A stretch of 64,000 bases of DNA from Ailanthus altissimus (GCA_946807835.1 OX327703.1:9555501-9619500), one strand, 5' to 3'. Shown: positions 1 through 12,589, counted from the first letter of the stretch. Notes: generated by a model not told the origin, from the letters alone. Program-made: numbers and translations.

Positions 1-1791
1 GAAAATAATGAATTCAACTCTTGAATCCATTAATTAGAAGACAATTTCTCTTTTCTCTCTTTGTAAAATGGCTGACCTAATTTTGCAAAATCAAATTAAC
101 AAAAAACCTTATGAATTTAATTTACATTTGTTTTATTTATACAAATGAATTTAATTTCATTTCATAACACTTAATTTCACTTAATTTCAATTTGAATTTA
201 ATCTAACCTAATCATAGTTAACTCTTAACTTTAGTTAGGTTAAACTAACATTAAAATATTCTAACTATAGTTAACACTTAACTCTAGTTAATTAAAAGAA
301 TATTTAATTATTTTAATCATAGTTAACTAACTTAACCATGGTTAGGTTAACTTTTACTTAACCATTAAGTATAGTTAATCTAACTTAACTAAATGGTTAA
401 CTCTTAACCTTAGTTAAACTTAATTTATTTATTCAACAATTAAATAAATAAATATTTATTTGAATTATTTAACGATTAAATAATTATCAAGTGAAATTAC
501 AATTATGTCCTTATTCGGTTACCAAGTTAACCTAAAGTGGGTCCCACCATCTGACCATATACTTTAGTTAACGTAACCTTAGTAAATTGCTGGATTTTAC
601 TGTATTAAACTATTTAATACGGTACGCTGCCTAAGTGCTCAAAGAGTACATTTCATATTGGGACTCCCTAGGTCCACGCCCGATTCGTCAAATGAAACTA
701 TTTCACAAGTCCGTGAACGATGCCCCACGCACATGTTACGGATATTACAAATTAGCGCGTCAGACCATACATGTTGAGGTTACTCCATATTCGTATAATC
801 CTTCCGTCATTATATCCAGGATGAACGGGATATAGATCATTACCGTCAAATTCTGATAATTTCATCCATCACTTTATTATCTTCAGATTCGTATCTTTAT
901 GAACAATTTACGCAAACACTTTTGCTATAATGTTCGAACCTGGAGGAAACTCCTTTCCCAGGTTGATTGCTTACAGCCATAAGACTTTACAAGATACAAT
1001 CTCGAAGTTCGGATATACAACCCATCTATGTGAGTTGGCGGATCCCATATCTACGTACACCGAACTCCATGAGCATCGGACCATACCCAGCGACATGTAG
1101 CGGTCAGACCATGAAAGGTCTCTGACATACGTGGAACCAATGTATGATGGATCTCCCACAAGTTCACCGTGGCGCTCAGGTCGAAGGACCACAAATACAA
1201 CTCAACTCGAGAGGACCTTCCTTTAACGGTTTCATAGGATATCTATTGGGGTCCTCTTGAGTCTGTTCAGTATCCAGTCCTAACTGAATACCTGTATGTC
1301 TATATGAACTTCAACCAAGCTCATGGTTAACTAAGAATAACCATTTGTACAATACAGCTATAGACATACACTAATCTATGTGTTTCACCGATAGACCCTC
1401 ATTGGTGAACGTAGATCAGGAACTCTTTATTTGAGAAGATACTTCCATAATGACATTTCTTAGTCTCTATTGCAACTCTTTGCAATTTTGTCATTACTAG
1501 TAGATTCTCAGGTCTTTGTTACATTATAGATTAGGTTCTAACTTTTTAGATCTCGCTGGCTATTATAACCTGCTAACACTTAGCATTTATAACTATCAGC
1601 TTTGCTAACTCTTAGCCATGGTTTAAACTTCTTTAAACCAGATATGAACTCATTCAGATCATATCATTTGTTACAAGCTTAATTATCATTTAATAAAAGT
1701 TATCAGTGATTTAATAAAATATGCATTGTATAAATATTACAAACTAAATATTCATACAAACTGGGATGGCGCGTAAGCACATACCCTAACA
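1..1791 (+). mobile_element. Partial long LTR (right part), non-coding LTR retrotransposon
   Basis: The sequence matches, with scattered differences, the solo LTR at 20361-24487. Both contain the 'cctaggtcca' block, the 'gtccgtgaac' block and the same right end, 'accctaaca'. Here the LTR runs in from beyond the window and ends at 1791 with the CA dinucleotide. Nothing in it codes. The short open frames at 635-835 and 971-1192 fall inside LTR sequence shared between the copies and are not believable genes. From the end motifs (TGTTGGG...CCCTAACA) it is an ordinary 5-bp-TSD LTR element. Whether it is Copia or Ty3/gypsy cannot be told without its internal region. Confidence 0.75.
190..430. repeat. 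Degenerate GTTAAC/TTAACT repeat cluster in the LTR
   Basis: The motifs 'tagttaactcttaac', 'ggttaa' and 'ttaactaa' recur about a dozen times in both orientations over some 240 bases inside the LTR. The other copy of this LTR does not show the cluster clearly, so it may have expanded in this copy. Its role is unknown. Confidence 0.5.
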
Positions 1792-2426
1792 ATATACAAT
1801 GTCTTGTAAATGTTATTTAAGTTTCATTAAGTGATATGGAGTAATTTACATAAAGAACAAAATAAGATGCATATTAATTTAGGAATAAAGATCTAGCATC
1901 ACTGTTCAAGTATTATTGTTTACGCCACTTGATTAGATGCTTATTTTCTTTATTTGTTGTTGTTTTGTATTCTTAGGTTAAATTTAGAAACAGTGATAGA
2001 GGAATATTTTTTTTCCATAATATATTTGTTATTTATTTCGTAGTTTTGTAATCAATTCCTACTATGACTTAGGATTTGATTTATTTCTTCATTTTATACT
2101 CTTGGTAAATTTGGTTATATAAGGCCCTGTAACCCTAAAGAGAATAAAGTGAGAGGTTTCTCTTGGTTCTTCAACGAACTTTTCAAAACTTATTAAGATT
2201 TATTTTTGTGGCGTTAATCCTTGACTTACCACTTATAATCTTTCTCATATTTCTTAAGTGTGGCGTCTACCCTAATTTCTTATACCTTTGGTTCTTGTCT
2301 CTTTATAGATAATGAGTCAAGATCTTTTTGTTTTTGTTTGTTTGCAAATCTGAATTAGAACGATTCTTGGTAAAAGAACATTATTGAGCATTGAGTCTCA
2401 CTTTTTTTTGTGGCATTCATGTCAAT

Positions 2427-2438
2427 TTGTATTAGAGC
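2427..2438 (+). other. Primer-binding site, tRNA-Met type, degenerate
   Basis: TTGTATTAGAGC differs at two positions from the usual plant Met primer site TGGTATCAGAGC. It lies just inside the 5' LTR end, where a primer-binding site belongs. One of the two changes is C to T. Confidence 0.6.
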
Positions 2439-3157
2439 TTAAGGTCTAAATTAAGTTTAATTTATCCTTTATTTTCAATATTTGTTATTCTTTTAAATTT
2501 AACACCTTTTGTTTTATTCCTTTGAATCTGCAACCTATCATCTTTATTTCTTATTGATCATAACTTTAACCTATTTCTTCACCCTAATTCGTTCAAGTTT
2601 TGTTATTTATCATTACATATAAGTAAAGCAATAAAGAAAAAAATTCAAAAAAAATAAGTATAGAAAATTCAAATTCAATTGATTCCAAGTTGTAATTCTG
2701 AATTCTGAATTTAAAAAACAAAGAATATAGAAATTTGAATTAGTTGAAGTGTTGTTTTCTATTGAAGTATTGTTTGCATATTGTGTGCATTTTGCCTATC
2801 TTGTGCAATTCAGCTTTAAACAAAACAACAACCCTAATTGCATCAAAATTCACATTCCTTTTTATTGTTCTCTCTGCTTCTTAAATTCTGCATATTTGTT
2901 ATTCATTGCGTTTAACCTATTCTCATTCTTAGTGATATGATTTGTTGATTTTAGATTGTTATAAGATAATTTTGATTAAGTTCAATAAAGAACTAAAGAG
3001 GATACTAAGCAATAGAAAAAGGCAAGAGAGTATGAGCTTAAAATAGGGTAAAAGCTAAATTTGAGTAAACACAAGTGTGAGTGTCATCTATCTAAAGAGA
3101 AAACACGTAATAGAGTGTTTATAAGGTTTTATAACTTTTTTTTATAGATTATTAAAC

Positions 3158-3346
3158 ATGTATCAAGAAAGAGATAAAGGCTCATCCAATGATGCTAAAA
3201 AAAATATAGATTTCAAATTCTTCTTTAGGTTTTTAGAACAAAATTTTAATCGATTGAAATTGAGGTTTAATGAGGTGAATAAGAGAATAGATAAAGTTGA
3301 ATCTAGTTTACAAATGAGGCAGCCACCCAGAGCTCCTAATATGTAA
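3158..3346 (+). pseudogene. gag N-terminal remnant of the Ty3/gypsy element
   Basis: This 62-residue frame is rich in K, N, R and E, with a helical stretch (FLEQNFNRLKLRFNEVNKRI) of coiled-coil character. Position after the LTR and primer site supports a gag start. No capsid or zinc-knuckle motif follows. The frame stops at 3346 and the sequence beyond it is not recognisable as gag. The call rests mostly on position. Confidence 0.4.
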
Positions 3347-5170
3347 CAAAGATAAAGGAATCCATTTAGGTATGATTATAAAGATAAATATGGGGATGTC
3401 CTACATGATGGTGATCATGTCTCTAATGTTAATTTAGGCAGATTTGGGTGTAGGAATGGAGATTGAGGAGTTAGATATGAAGATAGGATTGATAACAACT
3501 TAAGAATCATTAAGATGAAGATTTCATCTTTCTAATGCAAAAACGATTGGTCTTTGATTGTCACAACTACTCCGAATTAAAAAAGGTAAAGTTGGTCGCC
3601 TACGTTTGGTAGGATCAACTTGTTTTGAACATGAGACGGAATCGTTAAAAACCCATTGAGACATGGCGATAAATACATTAAAATGCATATTTGTTAAGAG
3701 ATTCAATCACCATTTAATGTTACTAATTTTAGCATTTTTGTATTTTTAGGCTTGAAATAAAGTGTTGTCATTAAATTGTTATTAATGAATATTATTTGCA
3801 CAGGTTTAGATAAAATGAACGTAACTCTCAATGTAGAAATTGATATGAAGAAATTCTTGAACCTTGAGTATGAATCAATCTTAAATAAACTTGAAGAACG
3901 GTGGAAAAGCCAAATCCAACATTTTATGGGCCAAAATTGGGATACAACAGTATTGGATTACAAATTTCGCTCAACTTGACCCACCTCATGTATTTGGACC
4001 ATATTTCACAAAATATGTACCCAATTGATATTATTATTGAAGTTGTGGAATACTGACTCAATTATCAACAACTCTTATGTTGATGGTAAAGTCTAAATCA
4101 GCCGTTATCATGGACCAAATTGTATTGTAAATCGATAAAATGGTTGATGGCCAAAATCTGACCTATCTTTGGTATTTTGTCCATATCTCATTGGATATTC
4201 ATCCAAATTGAATGAACCTTGTGGCTATGAAAAGAAGAGACAATACTATACAACTTTTATGTCGGTTAAAAAGGCTACATCACACATTTCCATTATAAAA
4301 AAGGTGCTGCAATTAGGTGAATGAGTGGTTGGCCTAAATTATTGAAGATTAAAGTCACACTAAATATGTTTCCATTCATTGTCTATATAAGGACACTCTC
4401 AGGAGGATAAGGGAGGGTTTTTTGAATGCTTTATAATTTATTCATATAATTTCTCTTTACTATGTATTGTAAGCTAGGCTAGAGTTCTTGGCAAGGCTAG
4501 AGATGAACTTTTATGTATAATAAATTTACTTCTATACCTTGATTCTTTGTCAAAAGCTACAAATGTTTGTAAGCTTGCTTGTGTCTAAACTCTTATCTAT
4601 TATTTTTTTATAATTCAAAGGTTATAATTCTCATATTTCATATATTTTTAGTTATGCTTTCTTTATGTGATTCTTATTGAATTATAATTGTTATTGGTTA
4701 TATTATTTTACATGTTAATATTTTACTGCAATATTATCAATTGATATATTATTGATCGTAGATAACATGTAAAGATAATAATTGTTTGATATTCAAGTTG
4801 ATTTTTTTACTGCAATATTGGCAAAATGATATATTATCAATCTTAGAGAACTTGTATAAATAAACATGGTTTGTGTTAACATTTGCAAATGGTTTAGTCA
4901 TATCAAATACATGTATTATCAAATGTGTCATATTTTACATATCTTTCGATTGATTATTTGGGATTTGAAACTTTCAATTCAGTTACAAACATTGAATCAA
5001 AGTATAGAATAGATTTACGAACCATAATTATGATTCTCGAAGCCTTACTTACATCATCATAAGACTTCTCCTTTAATTCATATACAATTCTAATGCATCC
5101 ATATAAACCAATTAGTTAATTTTCTTATTTGTGACTGTTTTAATATTTTTACTTCACTAGCCTATTTTTC
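3347..5170. other. No recognisable gene; unidentified AT-rich filler inside the element
   Basis: No conserved retroelement domain is visible between the gag remnant and the integrase tail. Short frames at 3776-3979 (plus) and at 3524-3706 and 4749-4931 (minus) have no family features. It may be another old insertion or a scrambled deletion product. A 'gtctatataaggacac' TATA-like motif is at 4381. Confidence 0.5.
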
Positions 5171-5209
5171 TAAAAGCTTCCTCATGGGATCAACACCTCA
5201 ATCTATACT

Positions 5210-5476
5210 GCAATAGCAATATTACATTTTAAGCATAAACATATAGAAAGAGATGAAGGCTATTATGAGGAGGTGATTCATTCCAAGTCACTACCATAGG
5301 GACTTATTCCATGGGGAGATGGTCCATTTCAAGTAATTGAAAAGATCAGTGACAAAGCGTACAAGTTAGACCTTTTAGGTGAGTATAATGTAAGTGTAAG
5401 CCTTAATGTTACTGATTTGTCTCATTTTGATGTAAGTGAAGATTTGAGGACAAATCCTTTTCAAGAGAGGGGAGAA
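5210..5476 (+). pseudogene. Integrase C-terminal remnant, Ty3/gypsy
   Basis: The translation reads '...PWGDGPFQVIEKISDKAYKL' then 'DLLGEYNVSVSLNVTDLSHF' then 'DLRTNPFQERGE'. This is the well-known tail of plant Ty3/gypsy integrases (GPF-V-E-I-x-D-A-Y--DLP, NV-DLSPF, DLR-NPFQ). There is a stop just before 'GLIPWGDG' and the catalytic core upstream is gone. The purine-rich 'agagaggggagaa' right after it is the polypurine tract that precedes the 3' LTR. Confidence 0.85.
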
Positions 5477-6135
5477 TTATGCAATTTAGGTTACCAAAGC
5501 TTCACAATATCTGTTAAGCATCAACAGGGGTTCAATGACAAGGGTAAAAACCAAGAAAATGAAGGAAATATTAAATGGGCTAATTGTGCACATCTCAAAT
5601 TTATGCTTTGTTCAATACATTAATCTGACCGAATTGAGTGTTCAAGATATCAATTTCTTGTTAATGTTATTAAAGTTTTTTAAGTGATATGGAGTAATTT
5701 ATATGAAAAATAAAATAAGACACATATCAATTTAGAAAGGAAGATTTAGCATCAATGTCCACTCGTTACTGTTCAAACAACTTTATTAGATCTTTATTTT
5801 CTTTGTTTCCTTATTTTTTTTATTCTTAGGTTAAATTTAGAAACAAGGATATAGGAATATTTGTTTTCTTAATATGCTTGTTATTTATTACTTATTTTTG
5901 TAATCAATTCTTACTATGACCTAGGATTTGATTTGTTTTTCTTTTGTGCTCTCAGTAAATTCGGCTATTTAAGCCCTATAACCCTAAGTGAAATTCAGAG
6001 TTTTAACATTAATAATAGTGAGAGTTTTCTCTTGTTTCTTTAAATAACATTTCAGAACTTATCAAGATTTCTTCTTGTGGCATTCATCCTTAACTTATCA
6101 TTCATAATCTTTCTCATGTTTCTTGAGTGTGACAT

Positions 6136-7467
6136 TGATAAGGCGTAATTGTATAAACTATTTTATCTTCCTAACTTGATATTTGTTCAATTTATCTCAA
6201 TAATTGGGCTATTTATGCGTATTAATGTTGTTTTATAGGTTGAAGCATTATCGGAGCAAAAATACCAAAAAACGGACGCAAATGGGAGCATTAGAGATAA
6301 AAATACGAATGGAGGCACTGTTTGCTACAGTGGTACTGGATTTCAGCGCCGCGGCGCCGATTGCAGAAAGTGAGCGCCGCAGCGCCAAATCGCAGCGCCG
6401 CGGCGCCGGGACCTGGACAGCAAATGCTGACAGGTTGCTGAAAATCAGGAAAGCCAAAAGCAGCCCAAGTGCGCCCTAATTTCGTGCTTTTACCTATATA
6501 TTTGCACAAAACTTACATTTTGAGAGAGGACTCTAGCTGGGACAGCAGCTGGAAACACAAAGAAACACCTAACTTCTAAGTTTGAAGAAATCAAAGAGGA
6601 GGGAAGCAAGCTTCAACAACAAAGGCATTTGACAGGGATGTCTTCTTTGCTTTGATTCTTTACTTGTTGTAAGATGTTTAGTTTACATGTATTGATGGAA
6701 TTAGCTTCAAGATTGTGTAGTTTAATGATGAGCTAATTTCGTTCATCTAGGATTACATCCTTGAACTCATTATGTGATTGATTTTAGTTCTCTCTTTTAT
6801 GGTATTAATTCAGCTTTTGATATATTCATTGTGCTTGTGCTTAATGCTATTTGATTACTTGGCCAGTGGTTAAATTGATCTAGAAATGCTTAAATAAACT
6901 TGACAAAGGCATTTAGGTATTTAGTCTTAAGCATATTGATGCATGATCATAGTGTAGTACACTTGAGTTTCATATGAGATAGACATATACTCATAAGGCA
7001 TGTATGGCTCATAAAACTTGTGCTTAATGAATTTTGTTCAATTTATTTATCATAGACATATAGATATTTGATTGGATGGAATAGATTCACTTGACCTGCA
7101 AAAGAGGCTTGTGATGTGTTAAGTGTTTTGGTCAATATATCAAGTTGAGAACTAATAAACATCAAAGAGATTCTTCTGAATTTATTTGCATAATGGGGGA
7201 TAGTTTGTAATCCTAGGATTTCTCATATTGAATTTAACTTGTTGGTAATTTAGTTTATCACTTAGCATAATTAAGTTGTTCTTTTACTTGAGTAGTTTAA
7301 TATCATACATTAAATCATTTTCTGGATAATAGTAGAAAGACACCATTTCAGTACTTAAACTAGAAAAGATAAATCATTCTCTGTGGGATCGACACTTTTC
7401 TCATCATATATTACTTGTTGCGACAACGTGCACTTGCGCTAATTTGTGTTATAGAAAACACACAACA
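6136..7467 (+). mobile_element. Solo LTR (1332 bp), TSD GACAT
   Basis: It starts TGATAAGGCG, ends CACAACA and is flanked by a perfect 5-bp duplication GACAT (6131-6135 and 7468-7472). It interrupts the right LTR of the older Ty3/gypsy element: the sequence before 6131 and after 7472 is continuous in the other LTR copy at about 2265. A GC-rich palindromic block (repeated GCGCCGCGGCGCC at 6348-6405) and 'tacctatatatttgc' at 6491 probably form the promoter. The right end has the 'cgtgcacttgcgct' motif shared with the other Athila-like LTRs here. There is no internal region, so this is a product of LTR-LTR recombination. Confidence 0.85.
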
Positions 7468-7625
7468 GACATCTACCCTAATTTCTTATACCTTTGGTTC
7501 TTATCTCTTTATAGATAACGAGTCAAGATCTTTTGTTTTTGTTTGTTTGCAAATCTAAACTAGAGCGATCTTTGACAAAGGAATCTTATTGAGTGTTGGG
7601 TCTAACTTTTCTTTTTAAGGTTCAC

Positions 7626-7736
7626 ATCTATGATCCTAAACATATATCCCAAGTTCATCATGGTGGTTTAGGCCTATACTTGGGCTGATTTTCTAGAGGG
7701 GAATTAGGGTTCATTAGTTTTTAGTCTTGACTGGAG
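7626..7736. other. Short unassigned spacer
   Basis: This lies between the right end of the decayed Ty3/gypsy element and the left end of the minus-strand Athila-like element. The last five bases (TGGAG) would be the target duplication of the latter, but its partner end is lost. Confidence 0.4.
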
Positions 7737-9050
7737 TGATGTGTACTATAATAGCTAAGCGCAAGCGCACACTATCATATTAAATAATATAGAAATTTAA
7801 GTCCAAGTATCAATCCCCCATGGACTATGCAATCAATTTCTATCAATCAATTACTAAACTTTACTTTTATCTAGAAAATGATAATCTAAAAAATTACGTA
7901 ATTAACCTAGATAATAAATAAACAAAGGGTTAAACTCAAAATTTGATAATAATCGAGGGTGTAGACTCATTCCCTAATATTTCATTAGATTTATTAACTT
8001 CTTAGTTAATCACTTAATATGAATTAATTGGCTTAGACATTAATCTCATCACAAGCCTCTATCAATGGTCAAATGACTATATTATTCATTCGAACAATCA
8101 CCTATATGTCGATGGTAATCATAATAGAATGTAAATATGTCTATCCTATGTGGAACTCATAGTTGTTACTCTATGGTTATATATTAAACTATCTAGGCTA
8201 AACACATGAATCTCTTTGTCAAGTTCATCATGGTTCATCAATAATTTAAAATATTGGTCAGATATAATAAAAGTAATAAATACAAGATAGAATGAATCAA
8301 TTGAAATGCATTAAGTTCATAGACTAAGAATCAATAAAATCCAATCATACATTGGGTTCACATAGTCTAACCCTAGATCAACAAGTTTAGCTCATTACAA
8401 AAATAAGATTATCAAACAAATCCATGAAGAAGAGCAAGAACAAGAACCTAATAATAAGGAAAGGAAAGAAAAAAACTATTCAAGAAGATTCCTTGACGTG
8501 TTTCTCTCTTTTTCTTGACTTGAATCTTCAATCTTGAACTTGAATCTTGATGTATTAGGATCTCTCAATTTTATGTGAGAATTATTTCTTTGTATTTTTC
8601 CCTCTTTAAAGTTCGTGTATTGGCTTATAAAGAGTATTTTTGTATGAATGAGAAACCCTAAGGTCGAGGGCCTTCGAATCTAAGTCAAAATAGGAGTTTT
8701 GATATGCGCTTTCATATGTCACATGGGCGCTGAGGGCTCAATGCTTGCGGCACTGAGACCTGGAAAAGCATCTTGGTGGGTAGCCAGTCGAGTGCCTAGC
8801 TTTTCGCCTTGGGTACTGCAGTGCCCAGCCTTAGCACCTAGGTCTGGGTTTGCCCAGCAGTATATTTTGAGCACATCTCGCTCGTTTCTCGTCCTATTCA
8901 CCTCCCATTTATTTATATTCATTATATTTTCCCTTGTGCACCTATTTATGATAAACAAAAAAACACGAATAAATAGCTAAATATTCATACTTTAGAGCAA
9001 AATACCCAAGTTGGAGTACTAAGTATACTAGTGCATATACGCCCCTATCA
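7737..9050 (-). mobile_element. 3' LTR (1314 bp) of the truncated Athila-like element
   Basis: On the minus strand it starts TGATAGGGGCG (at 9050) and ends ACACATCA (at 7737). It is homologous to the LTRs at 17505 and 26891, including the start block (TATATGCACTAGTATACTTAG) and the GTGCGCTTGCGCTTAGC end block. The polypurine tract, minus-strand 'aagtttggggtatt', abuts it at 9051-9064. A GC-rich repeat cluster is at about 8720-8850. The two overlapping open frames here (8699-8980 and 8719-8958) are LTR sequence, not genes. Confidence 0.85.
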
Positions 9051-9653
9051 AATACCCCAAACTTAAGACTTTGCTCGTCCTTAAGACAAACAATCACAAA
9101 CAATCACAACTTATTGACTCTAAATAAAAAAAAACTAAACAAGCCTCGATTGATTTCAATAATCATATTCAAAGTCTCAAAGGCTGTCAATAATCGTATT
9201 TTTATAATGCAATAAACAACTTTCAATAATTCATTATTCCTTATAAATGATCACTTTGTATGTGCGTACAATAAGCAAGTCATTAGTCAAATGAAACATA
9301 GATTTACTTAATAACTTAAAAACTCATATAAAGATGATGTCTCGGCATAATTCAATAATAACACTACCATAAACTTGCTGTTTATACTACTTTCCACTAA
9401 TATAGAAATACACATGTTTAAAGATCTACTTAAGAATTTATTTAGCTTGTAATATAAGGCTAAGGTTAAGGTGAAATATAAGGATATATATGAAGTTCAA
9501 ATCACACCATGAACAATTAACTTTACTTGAAACCTCTTGATCTTTTCTCCTTGATTTATCTCCTCCCTCAAACTTATGATATTCTCATCTTTCTTTTAAT
9601 CACTTTTTTGCAAAGAATTTCTTTTTTTTCTTAAGCTGAGGGTATTTTGCATT

Positions 9654-9661
<8 letters not shown>

Positions 9662-9690
<29 letters not shown>
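9662..9690. repeat. (CT)n microsatellite
   Basis: About 14 perfect CT units lie in the non-coding 3' region of the minus-strand element, next to poly-T runs. Confidence 0.95.
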
Positions 9691-9694
<4 letters not shown>

Positions 9695-10859
9695 TGTACC
9701 CCCAAGACTTCTTGTTTTTAATTGCATTACATTTTTCATGCATACAACCTTTTTTCCTTTTAAAATAATTTCTAAGTAAACTCAATATTTATGGTGCTAC
9801 CGGTAGATTTTAGGATAAGTAAAAAGTCTTACGGCTTGTAATGTAGTTAAATAGAAAAAATGGGTAATTACACTCACGGAGTGACTAGGGATAAATATAC
9901 ATGTAAAGTAAGCTCGAAAATGCTCAATCAGTCTAAAGATGGCCTAATGTCATTTCCCTATTTATGTGATTCCTAAGATTTTTCCTCAAGCAGTAATCAA
10001 GCAAGTTCTTGAGTGTCGGTTCTCAAGAATTTGGTGTACTACTTAAGTATAAAATATCTCTAAGCAAAAAATTCAACTAATACAAGCTTATTATCAATAT
10101 GCTAAAAAATAAGTGATAAAAAATAAAGTTGAACTCAATCCAATATTCATGATATAAGAGTTATCTCAAGCATCTATTTTTCCTAAAGATTTGTAAGAAT
10201 AATTTCAGCCAATATTCTAATTCTTATCATGGACTAATACTAAAAAAAATATTTAAACCCCAAGACAACCAATCAATAAAAACAGCAAAATAAACATATG
10301 AAAGTATTTTCCACCCTCAAGCAAACTTAAATTAGACATTGTCTTCAATGTCTAAAAATAAATTTAAAAGTAAGAGAAACTCCCCTGGTAGATGAAGTTA
10401 AAGCGTTGCAGTATTATGTTCTAATGACGAGGCTGAGGTTTTGTTTGCTCTCAAAGCTTACAAATGCTCGTGCTACTTTCTTGAATGCTTGACTTATTGT
10501 CTTATCCTACAAATAAAAGAAACTAGCTTAACTAAAACTAAAACTTAACAAACATAAAAAATAAAAAAATACTTGGGTTACCTCCGAAGAAGCGCTTAAT
10601 TTAATATTGTCGGCTTGGTAGGCCTTTTATTACTCTTATGTAGGATCAAAGTTAATGGTAAAAACATCTTTGTATGTGAGCTTGTTAGGCTTTTTCTCCT
10701 TTGGCTTCCACATCTTCTTATTTAGATCTTGACGGTAACTTTTACCTTATTCTCTTCGTGCTTCTTCGAAAATACTTAAATCTTAGTCCAGTGAAGTGTC
10801 TCTTTTGTGCCTTTCCTTTTTATCTTCTTATTTCACTGCTGCTTCTTCCTTTTTTTTTT

Positions 10860-12405
10860 TTAAGTTGAGGATTCAATATCTCCATGTCTTTGAGCTCTTT
10901 GGTGTTTGAGTGCACCACATCAATACTACATCAATCTTCACCTTTAGATGGCAACTTGATTTTCTTGAAGACTTTTAAAGTAATAGTGTCATCTTGCACC
11001 CTCATGGTCAACTCCCACTTTTTAACATCAATGATCGTTCATCTCATGGCTAGGAAGGGTCTTCTAATGATAATGGAAATTTGTTTGTCTTCTTTCATGT
11101 TCAGGATGATAAAATCAGCAGGGAAGATAAATTTGTCCACCTTTACTAGTACATCCTCTAAAATTCCTATCAGGTAAGCAAGAGAGTAATCAGCAAGTTA
11201 AAGTGTGATATTGATCAGTTTTACTTCTCTCAAACCTAACTTGTTGTAGACAAAAAGGGGCATGAGATTGATACTCGCTCCTAGATAGCATAAAGCTTTA
11301 CTAAGGTCATGATTGCCAATGGAGCACAATATGGTAAGCAAGAGAGTAATCAGCAAGTTAAAGTGTGATATTGATCAGTTTTACTTCTCTCAAACCTAAC
11401 TTGTTGTAGACAAAAAGGGGCATGAGATTGATACTCGCTCCTAGATAGCATAAAGCTTTACTAAGGTCATGATTGCCAATGGAGCACAATATGGTAAATC
11501 TCATGAGATCTTTGAGCTTAAGAGGTAGCTACTTTTAAAGAATAGTGCTATACTCCTCTATTAACGCCACAGTCTCATAATTCTCCAATCTCATCTTCTT
11601 TGAAAGAATACTCTTCATGAACTTGACGTATTTAGGCATATATTCGAGCACATCTACAAGAGGAAGATTAATATGTAATTTCTTAAAAATATTAAGAAAT
11701 TTAGAGAATTACTTATCTAATCTCTTATTTTGTAGTCTCTATGAGAATGATGGAGGAGGTGTGAACTGTTGATACTGTACATTTGTACTGGTATTTTTTG
11801 CTGCATTTGAACTTTTATGCACTCTAAAAATTTTCTGCACTACTGTCTGCTGAATTTTCTGCACTATTATGAGTTTTTGCACTTGGTTATGGACTAATAT
11901 GTTGCTAATTTTCTATTTCAGCACTTGGTTAGCGCCTCTAGAGCCTTTAAGGAAAAGGAATTGGCGGTCTATATAGATGCACTTTACTTTTTTATACTTT
12001 TTTCTCCTTTATACTTGATGATGATGGTGTGGATGTGTTCTCTTGTAATGTCTTACCACTCTTTAAGTTGATGGCTTGACATTGCTCTACCTTTTCTCTT
12101 AGATTTGTCTCGGTTTCACTTGGTAGAGTGCCTCGAGGTCACTTATTGAGAGATACAGTAAGTTGTCCTATTTGAACTTCTAAGTTCTTTATGGTTCTTG
12201 AATGGTTCTATATGATGGTGTCATTAGTTTTCATGTAGTGCATGAGTATGTCTTCCAATGCCGGCTTCTTTTTCTTGCAGTGGTTAGAATCTTGGAGGAT
12301 TTATTGGTCTAGATGGCTCCTCTTGATTGTTACACTGAGAGAAGTTTAGATAATCTATCTGCCCATTCATGTGGTTATCACCACAAAAGTCACAAGTTAC
12401 TTAAA
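10860..12405 (-). pseudogene. gag (C-terminal) and protease remnant, Athila-like
   Basis: On the minus strand, a degenerate zinc knuckle (C-x2-C-x4-H, 12360-12401) is followed by proline-poor gag tail. Next comes the protease with LGASINLMPL...YNKLGL (the catalytic D-L-G-A-S has become Y-L-G-A-S) and then the ELTMRVQDD / FKVFK-IKLP segment at 10900-11030. Many stops and frame changes make it non-functional. An exact 160-bp tandem duplication (11173-11492) covers the protease active site. The plus-strand frame at 10884-11177 is antisense to this and is not a gene. Confidence 0.75.
11173..11492. repeat. Exact 160-bp tandem duplication
   Basis: 11173-11332 and 11333-11492 are identical base for base as far as I can read. 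The unit covers the protease active-site region of the minus-strand Athila-like element. Confidence 0.95.
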
Positions 12406-12589
12406 TGCATCAATCTTACTTTTATAGGCTGTAAAACCCTATACAAAATCTATTTTTACAAGGAAAAAAAATAATGGAATAACACAACTTCATTTTATGT
12501 ATTAATTTCTAAATAAGCTATAACATACAATTAGGCCCAAACCCTAAAATGAAAAAGCCCATTAGACACTTTTTGGGCCGATGTTAACA
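12406..12589 (-). mobile_element. 3' LTR stub of the Tat element
   Basis: It matches 36005-36186, the start of the right LTR, sharing 'gctgtaaaaccctatacaaa' and, on the minus strand, the TGTTAAC...GG-C terminus. The minus-strand polypurine tract GCCAGGGGCAT (12590-12600) sits directly next to it. Only about 184 bp of the roughly 490-bp LTR remain. Confidence 0.8.

Larger units (their letters stand above)
1792..7625 (+). mobile_element. Decayed Ty3/gypsy element (tRNA-Met primed), internally deleted
   Basis: Two copies of an LTR bracket this interval: 1792-2420 (left part lost at the LTR junction) and 5477-6135 continued at 7468-7625. They share long stretches such as 'aagtgatatggagtaattta' and 'gtcaagatctttttg'. 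A degenerate tRNA-Met primer site follows the left LTR. A short gag-like frame is at 3158 and the C-terminal end of an integrase lies just before the right LTR. Protease, reverse transcriptase and most of the integrase are absent, so the copy is dead. The solo LTR at 6136-7467 is nested in its right LTR. Confidence 0.7.
7737..12405 (-). mobile_element. Truncated Athila-like gag-protease element
   Basis: Read on the minus strand, this is the 3' part of an element: gag zinc-knuckle region, protease, a long non-coding 3' region, polypurine tract and 3' LTR. It is collinear with the plus-strand element at 17505-28259 and, like it, has no reverse transcriptase, RNase H or integrase between the protease and the conserved 'gcaaccCAAG' block (at about 10570). 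The 5' half is lost at a junction near 12405 with the LTR of the Tat element. Confidence 0.75.

Noticed and set aside
6204..6509. 91-codon plus frame and overlapping minus frames
   Set aside because: They lie in the GC-rich promoter block of a solo LTR, with three frames open at once because of the GCGCC repeats. No family features.
8699..8980. 93-codon frame and opposite 79-codon frame
   Set aside because: Inside the 3' LTR of the minus-strand Athila-like element, and homologous to other LTR copies that do not keep the frame.
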